DNA of 64,000 bases from Saccoglossus kowalevskii (taxonomy: Eukaryota; Hemichordata; Enteropneusta; Harrimaniidae), in contig NW_003142819.1 of assembly GCF_000003605.2 (NCBI RefSeq), positions 77,808 through 141,807 of the forward strand, read 5' to 3'. How positions within the stretch are numbered: position 1 is the first letter of the stretch; every line of letters starts with the position of its first letter. Shown piece by piece: positions 36,530-46,400 of this stretch. The position numbers and the translations under genes are program-made. The notes under the pieces are model-generated. The model was given only the letters and a program-made list of their open reading frames with translations. It made no database searches and was not told where the DNA came from.

Positions 36530-37140
36530 CCAACATTTAGAGCCAAAATCCAACCATGGTATACATGTACATAGATACAAGACGTGAGACAAAAGCCCGA
36601 TAAATCAATAGAGATCTTCATTTCTAAACTGAAGAATGTTGCAGCAAAATGTAAATTTGGTGATGTAAAGGAAATGGAAAGCAGGTTGGTGGAATATTTG
36701 ATATGGGGCTCATGCCAACAAGAAAAGTAATGTAGATGTAGTCCAAAGCAAAGCCACTGGCAAACAAATGAAATCACTCTACAACCAGGACAATACTGTC
36801 ACCAGGTCGGTGAATGCCATTAAGAGAGAACCCAGTGGTAATACACAACAGAGACACTGTAGGTAAAATATCCAGCATATGGTAGTGCATGTCACAACTG
36901 TGGGCAACAAAACCACGGGCAGTCGGTTTGCAGAACAGATACAAGACAAATACATGATCTCATTCATGATGCTGAGGATACTGAAGAATAGAAGGTCAGC
37001 AACGAAAAAAAAATAGATATTTGACATCAAGTATAAGCCATACAAAATGCTAATAGCTGACGCATTATCTCGTTTGTACTCACACTAGGGTACCTGAAAT
37101 GGAAGTTAGAATTCATCATCTAGGAAATGTCACAGCAGTG
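36530..37140 (+). mobile_element. Ty3/Gypsy LTR retrotransposon fossil
   Basis: Fragments of a gag-like region are visible (a KCKFGDVKEMESRLVEYLIWG-type capsid stretch near 36650, and a CHNCGQQNH-type zinc knuckle near 36895). A piece resembling the end of the reverse transcriptase/RNase H region, with an ADALSR-like motif, lies near 37060. The element is broken and incomplete, with many interruptions and no visible LTRs. It is an old insertion. Confidence 0.6.
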
Positions 37141-37149
37141 AAACTGACG

Positions 37150-38430
37150 CACTTTAGCTTATCGGCCCGCCTGGCAGGTCGTCCGTGGACGACTTCTTCT
37201 CCAAAACAACTGGACCTTTATTTATAATTTTTGGCATGAAGATTCCTTATTAATTTAGGATGGTAATTAGTTCAAGAGAAGTGGATCTATCAACAAATAT
37301 GGAAATTGGGTCAAAAAAGCTGAAAACTGATATTTTCGTAAATTTCTCGAACAATTTTCAATCTGATTGATTTGCTTTTTAGCATGTAGCTTGGTTAATC
37401 CTTTATGTGGCCTGATGATGTAGAAGCATTATCTTTAAATTTGTATTTTAAGTGATTTTTTTCATTATTATTTATGCATATTGTGTTATTTTCCACTTCT
37501 TCTCCAAAACCGACAGTCAAATTACTTTCATAGTTCGACTCTCTTGACGTTGCTCATTTCGTAATGATGTCTTAAATTTTGTGCAATTTATGATTTTTTT
37601 GGATTATTTATATTTTGACTCTCCATAGGTAATACATAGGACTTACAGAATGCATAGGTACATATATCAGTCATCAGCTTTGATTTTTGGCGAGAAGGTA
37701 CCCTGTAGGAATAGAGATTGGAATTTCATTATGAGATTGGAATTTTTTCACAGATTAGTCTATAATTCTGTAAATTGGGTCAAAAAAGCAAAAAATTGAC
37801 ATTTTTGCCAATTTCTCAAAAACCATCAGTCTGATTGACCTCATATTTAGCATATAACTACGTAGACCGGTCCTCTGTGTAGCCTGTCGATGTGGTAGCA
37901 TTATCTTAAATTTTATATTTTTAGTGATTTTTTTATCAATTTTTTAACCTTTTTGTCCAAATATTAGTTTTTGAGAATTCTTTTTTTCGTGCCAACCATA
38001 GCGTTACCTTATGCAACCCTCTCTGTGATTTTGTCATATGGTGGAGTTATCTTTAATTTTGTAATTTTAGTATTTTTTTAGATTCTATTTTGTTGATTTT
38101 TTGGCAGAAATGTATTTTCAAGATTTTTTTTTCAAACTGCTAGATTGTTAGTTTTTATTTCAGGTGTGAAGGTTCCTTATTGGTTGAAGAGTGTAATTTG
38201 TTCAAGATGTGTAGATTGACTAATAAATCTGCAAATTTGGTCAGAAATGCCAAAACATGAATTTTTGTAATTTTATGTCAGACTGACTTCACATTTAGCA
38301 CACATGTACATTGGCTAATACTGTGTCTTGTAGATGTTGTGGTATTATCTTCAATTTTTTGTTGTTAGTGATTTATTTTGTTCTATGTATTTTTTGTTCA
38401 AAACTTTTGAACTTTATATATGGCAGGTCT
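37150..38430. repeat. Long degenerate tandem array, about 3 units of 450 bp
   Basis: Three units recur near 37350, 37810 and 38270: a tctgattga / ttagcat / gtagcctg-tgatgt-gtagcattatctt / tagtgattttt pattern. The array begins with a gtcgtccgtggacgac head and a cttcttctccaaaac motif. It belongs to a dispersed repeat type with GTCCGT-type heads. Confidence 0.55.
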
Positions 38431-39402
38431 ATATCTGGGCTGGTTCTCTGTGTGACAAAAACACAAAAAGAATGTACATGAACAAGGAGTAGACAATTCA
38501 TACAGTGACCTCTCACATACGGTATTGCGTAACTATACATTGCATACTTAAAACAGTACCAATTTGTTGTGAAATTTTCTAATGTCAGCTACAACATTTA
38601 ACACATACAGGCTAATATTATAATTACCGATGAGCGTCAGGCCTACAGGCCTATTTTAATTACACTGAAGCGGCTGATATATTCTACACTAATGAAGCAT
38701 GTACATGATACATCATCATCATTTCAGATTACTACTTTAAATTTCTATTAATGAGAAATCTGAAAAACTTGCGTGCGAACACAGTACGCTACAAGAAACC
38801 TGTTCGAAGAGAAAGGCCTAACCAGTTGCATTAGCAGTGATAATAGCTCCCAATTCACATTGAAATAATACCAAAGCCATGCAAAAGATGGTCGTGACAT
38901 TATAAAACTGCATTGATTTATTTCTATAAACCGTTTGTCTTTATGCAGTTTGTAAACCGACCACAGTTGTATTCATATGCTGAGTGTAAATGCTACAGAT
39001 AACTGTGGCATATTTTGTGAACCAGCATTGTCTTAGCTACATAATTGTAACGTAGTTTGTAAACCGCTATTGTAAATTGGACATGATACCTTGACTAAGT
39101 CTGTGCAGCCTTAGTCAAGATGCAAGGCCACTGGCTTTGAAGAGAGAGAGAGATCATGGTTTATGTTGTGTTTGAACACACAACATAAACCAGGGTAGGT
39201 AGAGCCGATTTCTGATGAAGAAAATTGGGAAAAACAGGTATTAGAAGCTTCATTTCAATATCAAGTTGTACTTTGATTTATTCATGAACAAATGACAAAG
39301 CGGACAATACAACTTTTGTACATGTATTTACGCAAACTAATTATAATAAACACATGCTCACGTTGTGCACTGGCAAGGTAGGTCATCGCTGAATTTTTCA
39401 AA
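38431..39402. other. Gene-less stretch with two short hairpins
   Basis: It holds a perfect 10-bp stem (cttgactaag/cttagtcaag, 39089-39118), an AG run at 39141-39153, and a 15-bp stem palindrome (tggtttatgttgtgt and its complement, 39157-39192). No coding frame was recognised. Confidence 0.5.
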
Positions 39403-39476
39403 TATGATGGGCGTTCAATAAGAATGCCCCTGACCCACTTCCAGTTGTCTGATCTAGATACAATTTTGCATGTGTA

Positions 39477-40199
39477 ATGATTAACATCTCTATGGGTTAT
39501 GTCGCAAAAACAGCTCTGATCTATTGGTATTTGAAAGGACGCACACCAACTTTTGATGAAATGAAAGAAACTTATGGTGATGATACCCCATCCTATGATC
39601 TTGTAAAATGCTGGCATCGTGAATTCAAACATGGCCGGAAACAACTCCCAGACCTGATCTGTCCGTCAAGTTGATGCAGTCATTTTGGAAGATCGATGCA
39701 TTACCGTTTCCCAAATAGCCCAAGAGGTCAGTACAGGGTCTGTGAAAACTATCATTCATGATCATTTGCATATGCATAAGGTGTCTACCAAATGAATTCC
39801 CGGGCTGCTCACACCTTTCCAGAAGCAAGAACGCGTCGAGTGCTCAAGGATGAATTTGGAGATGTGCCAAGAAGATAAGTCAAAGTTTTTCAAAAGACTG
39901 ATTACACAGGATGAAACTTGGGTACATCACTATGATCCAGAGACCAAAGCCCAGTCAATGCAGTGGAAGGAAGCACTTGGACTCACCACCTCCAAATAAG
40001 GCAAGGGTGCAGCCCTCTGCTGGCAAGATCATGCACAGTTTTCTGGGACCAAGACGGAGTAGTGATGACAGATTTCCTGGCAAAGTGTACCACATTACAG
40101 GAGCCTATTACACTTCACTTTTGATGAAATTAAGAGGAGCTATCAAAATCAAGAGACGGGCAAGATCAGCAAATATATCCTCCTCCTGCAGGACAACGC
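39477..40199 (+). pseudogene. Mariner transposase, N-terminal part (broken)
   Basis: The start reads MINISMGYVAKTALIYWYLK and continues with a helix-turn-helix segment, DDTPSYDLVKCWHREFKHG, typical of mariner DNA-binding domains. The first catalytic Asp lies in TQDETWVHHYDP (about 39904-39939) and the second in LQDNA, just before the inserted element. The frame changes several times (after PDLICPSS near 39670, and again before 39911 and 40000), and there is a stop near 39795, so this is dead even without the insertion. Confidence 0.8.
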
Positions 40200-42344
40200 T
40201 GTCATGAATTTGTTTTCGCGTATCTGTTGCGTACTAGTGTATGGCTGTGTTAGACCTCTATTTCTGACAGTTGGTATTCGCAGTTAGTAATATAGTGAAC
40301 GATTAATCAAAAGTTATGACGTGTCCAGTACTTAGTGTGATTGGCTGTATGATTGAAGGCCACGTCTTAATAAATGAATAAACAAGAGAGACGCAGTCTA
40401 GGGACAGAGTCTTGGGTCAGCCTTGCGATAGTCTTGGGGACTTTTTCCCAGGGCGCTGTGTCTCACATGGTACTCGACTGACGAGAGTTGAAATGTATTT
40501 TGTTGTGTGCGTCTATTTGACTGTAAGGTTTAAGTGACTTTTCCGATCCCGTTTGACGACTGCGTTTGATGACTAACGACATTACCCGAATCACGCCGAT
40601 GAACAACGCTGAAGAGATGAAGACTTCGGAGCCCCTTAGGAAGGACAAGTATCGATTAGAACTGTATAATCAAGGTGACTTGAGCAACATTAAAGACAAG
40701 ATGATGAAATAACGACCCGGACTAACGCAATGAAAGAGGAGAAGACGCTATAGAGACTGTGATTAGAACTTTAGCTATTTGTGTATTGTGTAGAGAACCG
40801 TAATGGACACTGTAACTCAAAGACATTGAACTCTTTTTCAGAATCTCAACACTATTGTTCAGTATGTAACGTATTGCTTGCTTTTTTTTATATTGAATTG
40901 TATGTATGTGAGCGCCCAGATCTTTGTTTTGAACTGATATTTAGTGATGTGCGAGGTCCTTTATATTGATTTAAGCATGTTTCAGTGGACAAGTATTTGC
41001 AACACAGTGTTATGAGTTTTATGAAGTTTTATGGTGTTTTACTGAGTTTAAGAGTAAGGAATATGATGGGGAGAGTAATGCCCCAAAGAGTTTTCAGAGT
41101 TTTAGTAGTTGTCGATGTACAGAGATACCGACGTTTTGAGAATTATTGAAGTTTACGTGTTGTTTTCGGAATACTTTTGGACACTTTTTGTGAGTTGATT
41201 TGAGTTGAGAGCATTTTGGAACGTTTTTTTATGTCTTTTTGAAATGAGATTGTGGTGCGCCTATGTATGTATTGTTTGATAACGCAAGCTTTTGCTCATG
41301 ATTGACAAGATTATATGTAACTTAGTAGTGTCTATCGTTTTAGCCTTTTCCCGTCGTTTTTGCCAGAGGAGTAATGTGTTATGATAACGACTTTGTTTTT
41401 GAATTCCGTTTCCACGCCGTATGACTTTTGTTTAGATTAACGACTTGTGAGTTCAGTTGAAGTTTATAAGTATAAGCGTATAGGACAGAAGTTTGATTAA
41501 TAGATTGTTTATTCATTGATTAGTAGTAGTTGCAATGCTTTAACCGAGAGACGCATCCCTGGTAATTACATCATCATGCTGTCGACTGCAGCGATTGGCT
41601 GGTCGCTTGGTTACACCGCCACGCCTTAGTTTTTTTTACCTTTTGATATAGAGTTTGTAACCTTAGTAACGGGAGACAGTGCAGCGAAGGGCTTATGTCG
41701 GCGGACTGTTTTGAGGAAAACGGTACGGTTTGAGCCCCTTCCTGGAAGAGTAGGATATTTAGACTTATAACCGTTGATATTTGTGACTTTATAACCATTG
41801 TATTTAGAATTATAATCAGTGTATTTAATCAGTGTGTTTTACTCTTTTGATTAGTATTGTATTTAACCTGTATGACGATGAGTAGATGACGGTATCCTTG
41901 ATTTATGAACGTGTTATGCCAGGAGGCATAGCTCAGTTTGGGTGAAGAGATGTGTCATGAATTTGTTTGCATGTATTTGTTAATCGACTTATTTAGCTGA
42001 TTACTAGTGAATGGCTGTGTTAGATCTGTCATCATTTAAGTTCATGCGGGGTCCTGGACGGAACTTGACTCAGTGATTTGGAACTAATTACGATATAACC
42101 GTTGCCATTCGGACCGCTATTTCTGACAGTTGGTATTCGCAGTTAGTAATATAGTGAACTATAAATCAAAATTTATGACGTGTCCAGTACTTAGTGTGAT
42201 TGGCGATAGTCTTGGTGACTTTTCCCCAGGGCGCTGTGTGACTTTTCCGATACCGTACCTCAAGGGGACGTGTATAGAGAGAAGACGAGTATTCCCCCTG
42301 ACACGTGTTTGGGAACCCCATAGGAGAAAATTTTCCCCATGATA
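40200..42344 (+). mobile_element. Non-autonomous LTR-type element (fossil) nested in mariner
   Basis: It begins TGTCATGAATTTG and ends CATGATA, flanked by a 4-bp ACGC duplication (40196-40199 and 42345-42348). Direct terminal repeats lie at 40200 to about 40550 and at 41953-42344. They share the stretch from gacagttggtattcgcag to gggcgctgtgt. The interior of about 1.4 kb shows no retroelement protein. A solo copy of the terminal repeat lies at 59535-60269. It is an old, non-coding copy; family assignment beyond LTR-type is uncertain. Confidence 0.65.
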
Positions 42345-42595
42345 ACGCTCTGGTCCACAACTCGCATGTTGCCAGATCAGAAGCACAGGCGTGTGGCGAT
42401 GAACTCCCCACCCATCCCCCTCACTCTCCTGACCTTGCACCCTCTGAATTTCATCTCTTCCCAGCCATGAGAGGAAAGCGTTTCCCAGATGATGCAGCCT
42501 TGATTTCTGAAGTTATGACGTGGTTGGAGGACCAACCAGGGGTGTTCTACAAAACGGTGTCTAAAGCTGCATCAAACGATGGGAGAAATGCATAA
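42345..42595 (+). pseudogene. Mariner transposase, C-terminal part
   Basis: Open frame ALVHNSHVARSEAQACGDEL, then HPPHSPDLAPSEFHLFPAMR, ending NDGRNA then TAA. SPDLAPSEFHLFP carries the third catalytic Asp of the mariner DD34D triad. It is separated from the N-terminal part by the nested element at 40200-42344. The right inverted repeat follows within about 100 bp. Confidence 0.85.
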
Positions 42596-42702
42596 CTCTG
42601 GGTGGTTCTTATGTAGAGAAAGACTAATAACTGTACCAATTTACTTTAATCTCCTGCTATCGGAAATGGGTCAGGAGCATTACTTATTGAACGCCTCTCG
42701 TA

Positions 42703-43233
42703 TACTAGTATTATTTTTTGAAAGTGTTGGTTATATATAACGCTACATTTTTATATTCAATAACCCACACTTTCAAGTATTTACATTAAATAAATGTGCA
42801 GCAAGAACAAATGATCACATGACCAAAATTGGTATAATAAATGTTAATAAACTCTTTATATGATACGAGACATCAAATTACATACATGCATTTCACGTTC
42901 ATTAAAGAAACCTTTTGGTTTCCCAGGAATTATACAACTAATTAAATATAATTATGTACATTTCAATCTGCCATCAGCCAGAAACCTAACTTCAGGGGAA
43001 GATTAACCAGATAAAATTCTGAATCTGAGACAATTGTGTTTCAAGTTTTTTGAACAAATACCAGAATATTGACACGGTGGCAGTGTACATATGGGACAAC
43101 CGATCATTAGAACACAGTGGAGCCAGAACAAAACATATATATAACACAAAATCGAACTGGCAAGCAGAAATCGTATTAATTTCAAAATAGAAAATACCTA
43201 ATAACTAATTAGCATAAAGACATAAATGAAGAA
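42703..43233. other. Spacer between the mariner and copy A
   Basis: AT-rich, no gene recognised. It contains the likely end of the copy A transcript on the right side. Confidence 0.5.
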
Positions 43234-43239
43234 TTTATT
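43234..43239 (-). terminator. Poly(A) signal of copy A
   Basis: AATAAA on the minus strand, about 90 bp after the stop codon of copy A. Confidence 0.55.
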
Positions 43240-43328
43240 AGCTTGTAACATGTCGTATATTTATAGAACAGCGTGTATTGTAATAGTTGTCATGCAAACA
43301 CAGGTTGATTGATTGTATACTGGGTTCA

Positions 43329-43408
43329 TCAATGATGTTGCCCTCTACAACACGTGGCCACAGCCCACGTACCACCACCGTTACCGTTAACAGCTTTGCA
43401 GGTGTCAT
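43329..43408 (-). CDS. Copy A exon 7: end of module 3
   Basis: 80 nt, phase 1 in. It encodes DTCKAVNGNGGGTWAVATCC then RGQHH and TGA at 43331-43329. Human PCSK9 ends this module NTCVV...VTAVAICCRS. Confidence 0.86.
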
Positions 43409-46400
43409 CTACAGAACAAAACATATACATTGTTAGGAGTCTCCTCTCTGGAAATTACGAGCACATTCAGAAAGTACACAGGTCATTTGTCAATGATGCG
43501 TCTATTGAGATTTTTATTGGAGGGAGTATAGAAAGTTGGGCAAGTCCAATTGAGTACATGTAGTTTAGTATGAAGATTTTTGTTGTTGAAAATCTTACAA
43601 TTTCAAAAAAGTGCTTCTCTGACTTACCCTCAATATATGCTCCATGATTACCAACCCATGCAGTGTAGCTGTTACACCCAGTTAATGTCCACCCTTCGTC
43701 ACACCAGACTTCCGCTATGTCCCCAATATCAACACCACTCTTTGTGGAATACTTGACCCCACATTCAAGGTCAGGGGCGCTGCAACACGCAGCGTAGGAG
43801 TATACCCCTGTAAGATATCGTTAGTTTTAATCACATGCAGCTCATTTTAGTTGTATGTACTATTAAAGACGAATAAATACATTCCAAATAGTTCGGTGGG
43901 TAAATGAACACATATCCTTACCTGCACCACAATAGCCGTTAATTGCCTGACACGCGTTCCTTGTTATGGGGCTAGTAGTTTCTTCTGATTGGTCTCCTAC
44001 AGGGCGTGCACCATCTATACATGTCCATGGAGTATACGCCATGCATCCTGGGTAATAAAGTAACCATATTTGGTATAAAGAGGGGGAGGCAAGGGTTATT
44101 TTCGTTCAACGTAATTGCAATATATTTTTGTTCGTACAACGTAAATTGAACAAGCAGCCTATCGGCTGAGATAGCTCCGCTGTTAGCAATGCACATTTCA
44201 ATTAAAGAACTGAAGACATGATTAGAAAATGAACAATATGAATAGTATCAAAGCAATCAGACTTACAGTTTTTAACAAGAAGTCGAAAATATCACTTTTT
44301 ACCAAAAAATTACAAAAATATTCACCAAAATAAATNNNNNNNNNNNNNNNNNNNNNNNNNNNNNNNNNNNNNNNNNNNNNNNNNNNNNNNNNNNNNNNNN
44401 NNNNNNNNNNNNNNNNNNNNNNNNNNNNNNNNNNNNNNNNNNNNNNNNNNNNNNNNNNNNNNNNNNNNNNNNNNNNNNNNNNNNNNNNNNNNNNNNNNNN
44501 NNNNNNNNNNNNNNNNNNNNNNNNNNNNNNNNNNNNNNNNNNNNNNNNNNNNNNNNNNNNNNNNNNNNNNNNNNNNNNNNNNNNNNNNNNNNNNNNNNNN
44601 NNNNNNNNNNNNNNNNNNNNNNNNNNNNNNNNNNNNNNNNNNNNNNNNNNNNNNNNNNNNNNNNNNNNNNNNNNNNNNNNNNNNNNNNNNNNNNNNNNNN
44701 NNNNNNNNNNNNNNNNNNNNNNNNNNNNNNNNNNNNNNNNNNNNNNNNNNNNNNNNNNNNNAGGTCCACATGTAGTACCTATATATGTAATATCAAAGCA
44801 ATGGACTTGCGGTTTTAACAAGAAGTCGAAAATATCACTTTTTACCAAAAATTACAAAAATATTCACCAAAATTAGAGAATTAAAGATATCATTACGAAA
44901 ATGAACAAATCTGAGAGAGGTCCACATGTAGTACCTATATATGTAATATCAAAGCAATTGGACTTGCGGTTTTACAAGAAGTCGAAAATATCACTTTTTA
45001 CCAAAAATGACAAAAATATTCACCAAAATTAGAGAATTAAAGATATCATTACAAAATGAACAAATCTAAGAGAGGTCCACATGTAGTACCTATATATGTA
45101 ATATCAAAGCAATTGCACTTGCGGTTTTACAAGAAGTCGAAAATATCACTTTTTACAAAATGACAAAAATATTCACCAAAATTAGAGAATTGAAGATATC
45201 AACATGAAATGAACAAACCTAAGAGAGGTCTACCCAAGGTACATATACACCAAGTATCAAAGCATTCAGGCTTGTAGTTTTCAAGAAGAAGTCGAAAAAG
45301 TAAAACATTGACACGGACGACGGACGACGGACGACGACGACGGACGACGACGACGGACGACGACGGACAATCACTCATATGATAAGCTCCGCTCGACAAA
45401 GTCGACAGCGGAGCTAAAAAAAATAATTCCATAATTCTGTAATCACAGGCTAGACGTACAACGTAATCAATCAAATATTTTTTTCGTTTACTGTATAAAA
45501 TGTGTCATTTTTTTCGGTACGTACAAGAATTTTCTAGGTTTTCTTGTTTAATTTTCCGTAACATGTAAAATACCCTTTATTTTCTCTGTAAACATTCAAT
45601 TTCCACTGTAAACTGTAAAAATGTTTGTTTTTTTCCTTGTAAATTGTAAAAAGCCCTTTTTATTTCCCGTAAAACTGTACCAACTACCCCTTGCCCCCTC
45701 TATAAATAAATCAAATAGATAGACGACTTTCCCGGAAGTAGCAAAACTGGGGTGCAAAAATACTCCTGCTTTGTCACGGTGGAAAATACAAACATGTCAG
45801 ATTGCTTATAATCGATAGAAGGGGATTCTATTTTTGTGATATCAATTGGTGCACTCAGAAGCACAATATCACGCATGCAAGTTTACGTTACACCCCAAAA
45901 CGACATGCGCGCGCATGCGAAACGCCGTATCTTCGACTTCCGGGAAAGTCCACACGCTATTGTGTTATTCAATTTGAAAGACATGTTACTATGGTAACTT
46001 ACCTGTGGGAATTGTAGGACGCCGGTTGAACCAATGATCACATACTGTTTCAGCTATAGCGTCGTCTTGTCTTTCGGATTTTTCAGACTTGGGGTAATAG
46101 CACGTCATATCAGGCCATGTACAGCAACGTGCAAATGCTCGCACTCCTAATAAATGTACATATATTTGCCGGGTCATCATTTCTCTTGGCACAACAGGGA
46201 CATTACTGTTATCTTATAAACATTTATAAATTTCACATTTCAAAATAAAACAAGAGTTTCTATTGACCGATTGAACAACAATGTAACATTTTCAAATTAA
46301 GTCAACGCGAACTGCACTCTTAAACTGACATTGACATTTATAAATAATTATCAAGACGAAGGGAATGCATTTGTTGTGCCGATAGTAAAGCACAACGATT

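Larger units (their letters stand above)
39405..42700 (+). mobile_element. Mariner (Tc1/mariner) DNA transposon interrupted by an LTR-type element
   Basis: About 34-bp inverted ends (left gggcgttcaataag..., right complement ggcgttcaataag..., both followed by a cctgaccca block) are flanked by TA on both sides (39403-39404 and 42701-42702). Without the 2145-bp insertion at 40200-42344 the element is about 1.15 kb, close to typical mariner size. Both halves encode mariner transposase pieces. There are no other coding genes inside. Confidence 0.85.
44087..45705. mobile_element. Foldback-type element in copy A intron 4, with a second repeat nested
   Basis: The outer ends are inverted (left gggggaggcaaggg, right ccccttgccccc). 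They are followed inward by degenerate arrays rich in acgtaa or gtaaaatgt (44100-44150 and 45470-45690). A separate tandem array (44236-45420) with a gcggagctaaaaa tail sits inside. A related smaller element lies in copy B at about 51407-51806. There is no coding capacity. Confidence 0.5.

Noticed and set aside
39157-39192. Strong palindrome as a candidate microRNA precursor
   Set aside because: The stem is only 15 bp and ends abruptly; more likely a simple inverted repeat.
41921-41945. tRNA-like A-box (gcatagctcagtttgggtga)
   Set aside because: No matching acceptor stem, anticodon arm or B-box; it lies inside the nested LTR-type element.
42130-42440. Several overlapping frames of 70-93 codons on both strands
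   Set aside because: They lie in the right terminal repeat of the nested LTR-type element, with no protein similarity.
43354-43563. 69-codon plus-strand frame
   Set aside because: Antisense shadow of exon 7 of copy A.
44222-44848. Long minus-strand frames of 149-208 codons
   Set aside because: They consist almost wholly of N positions in the assembly gap.
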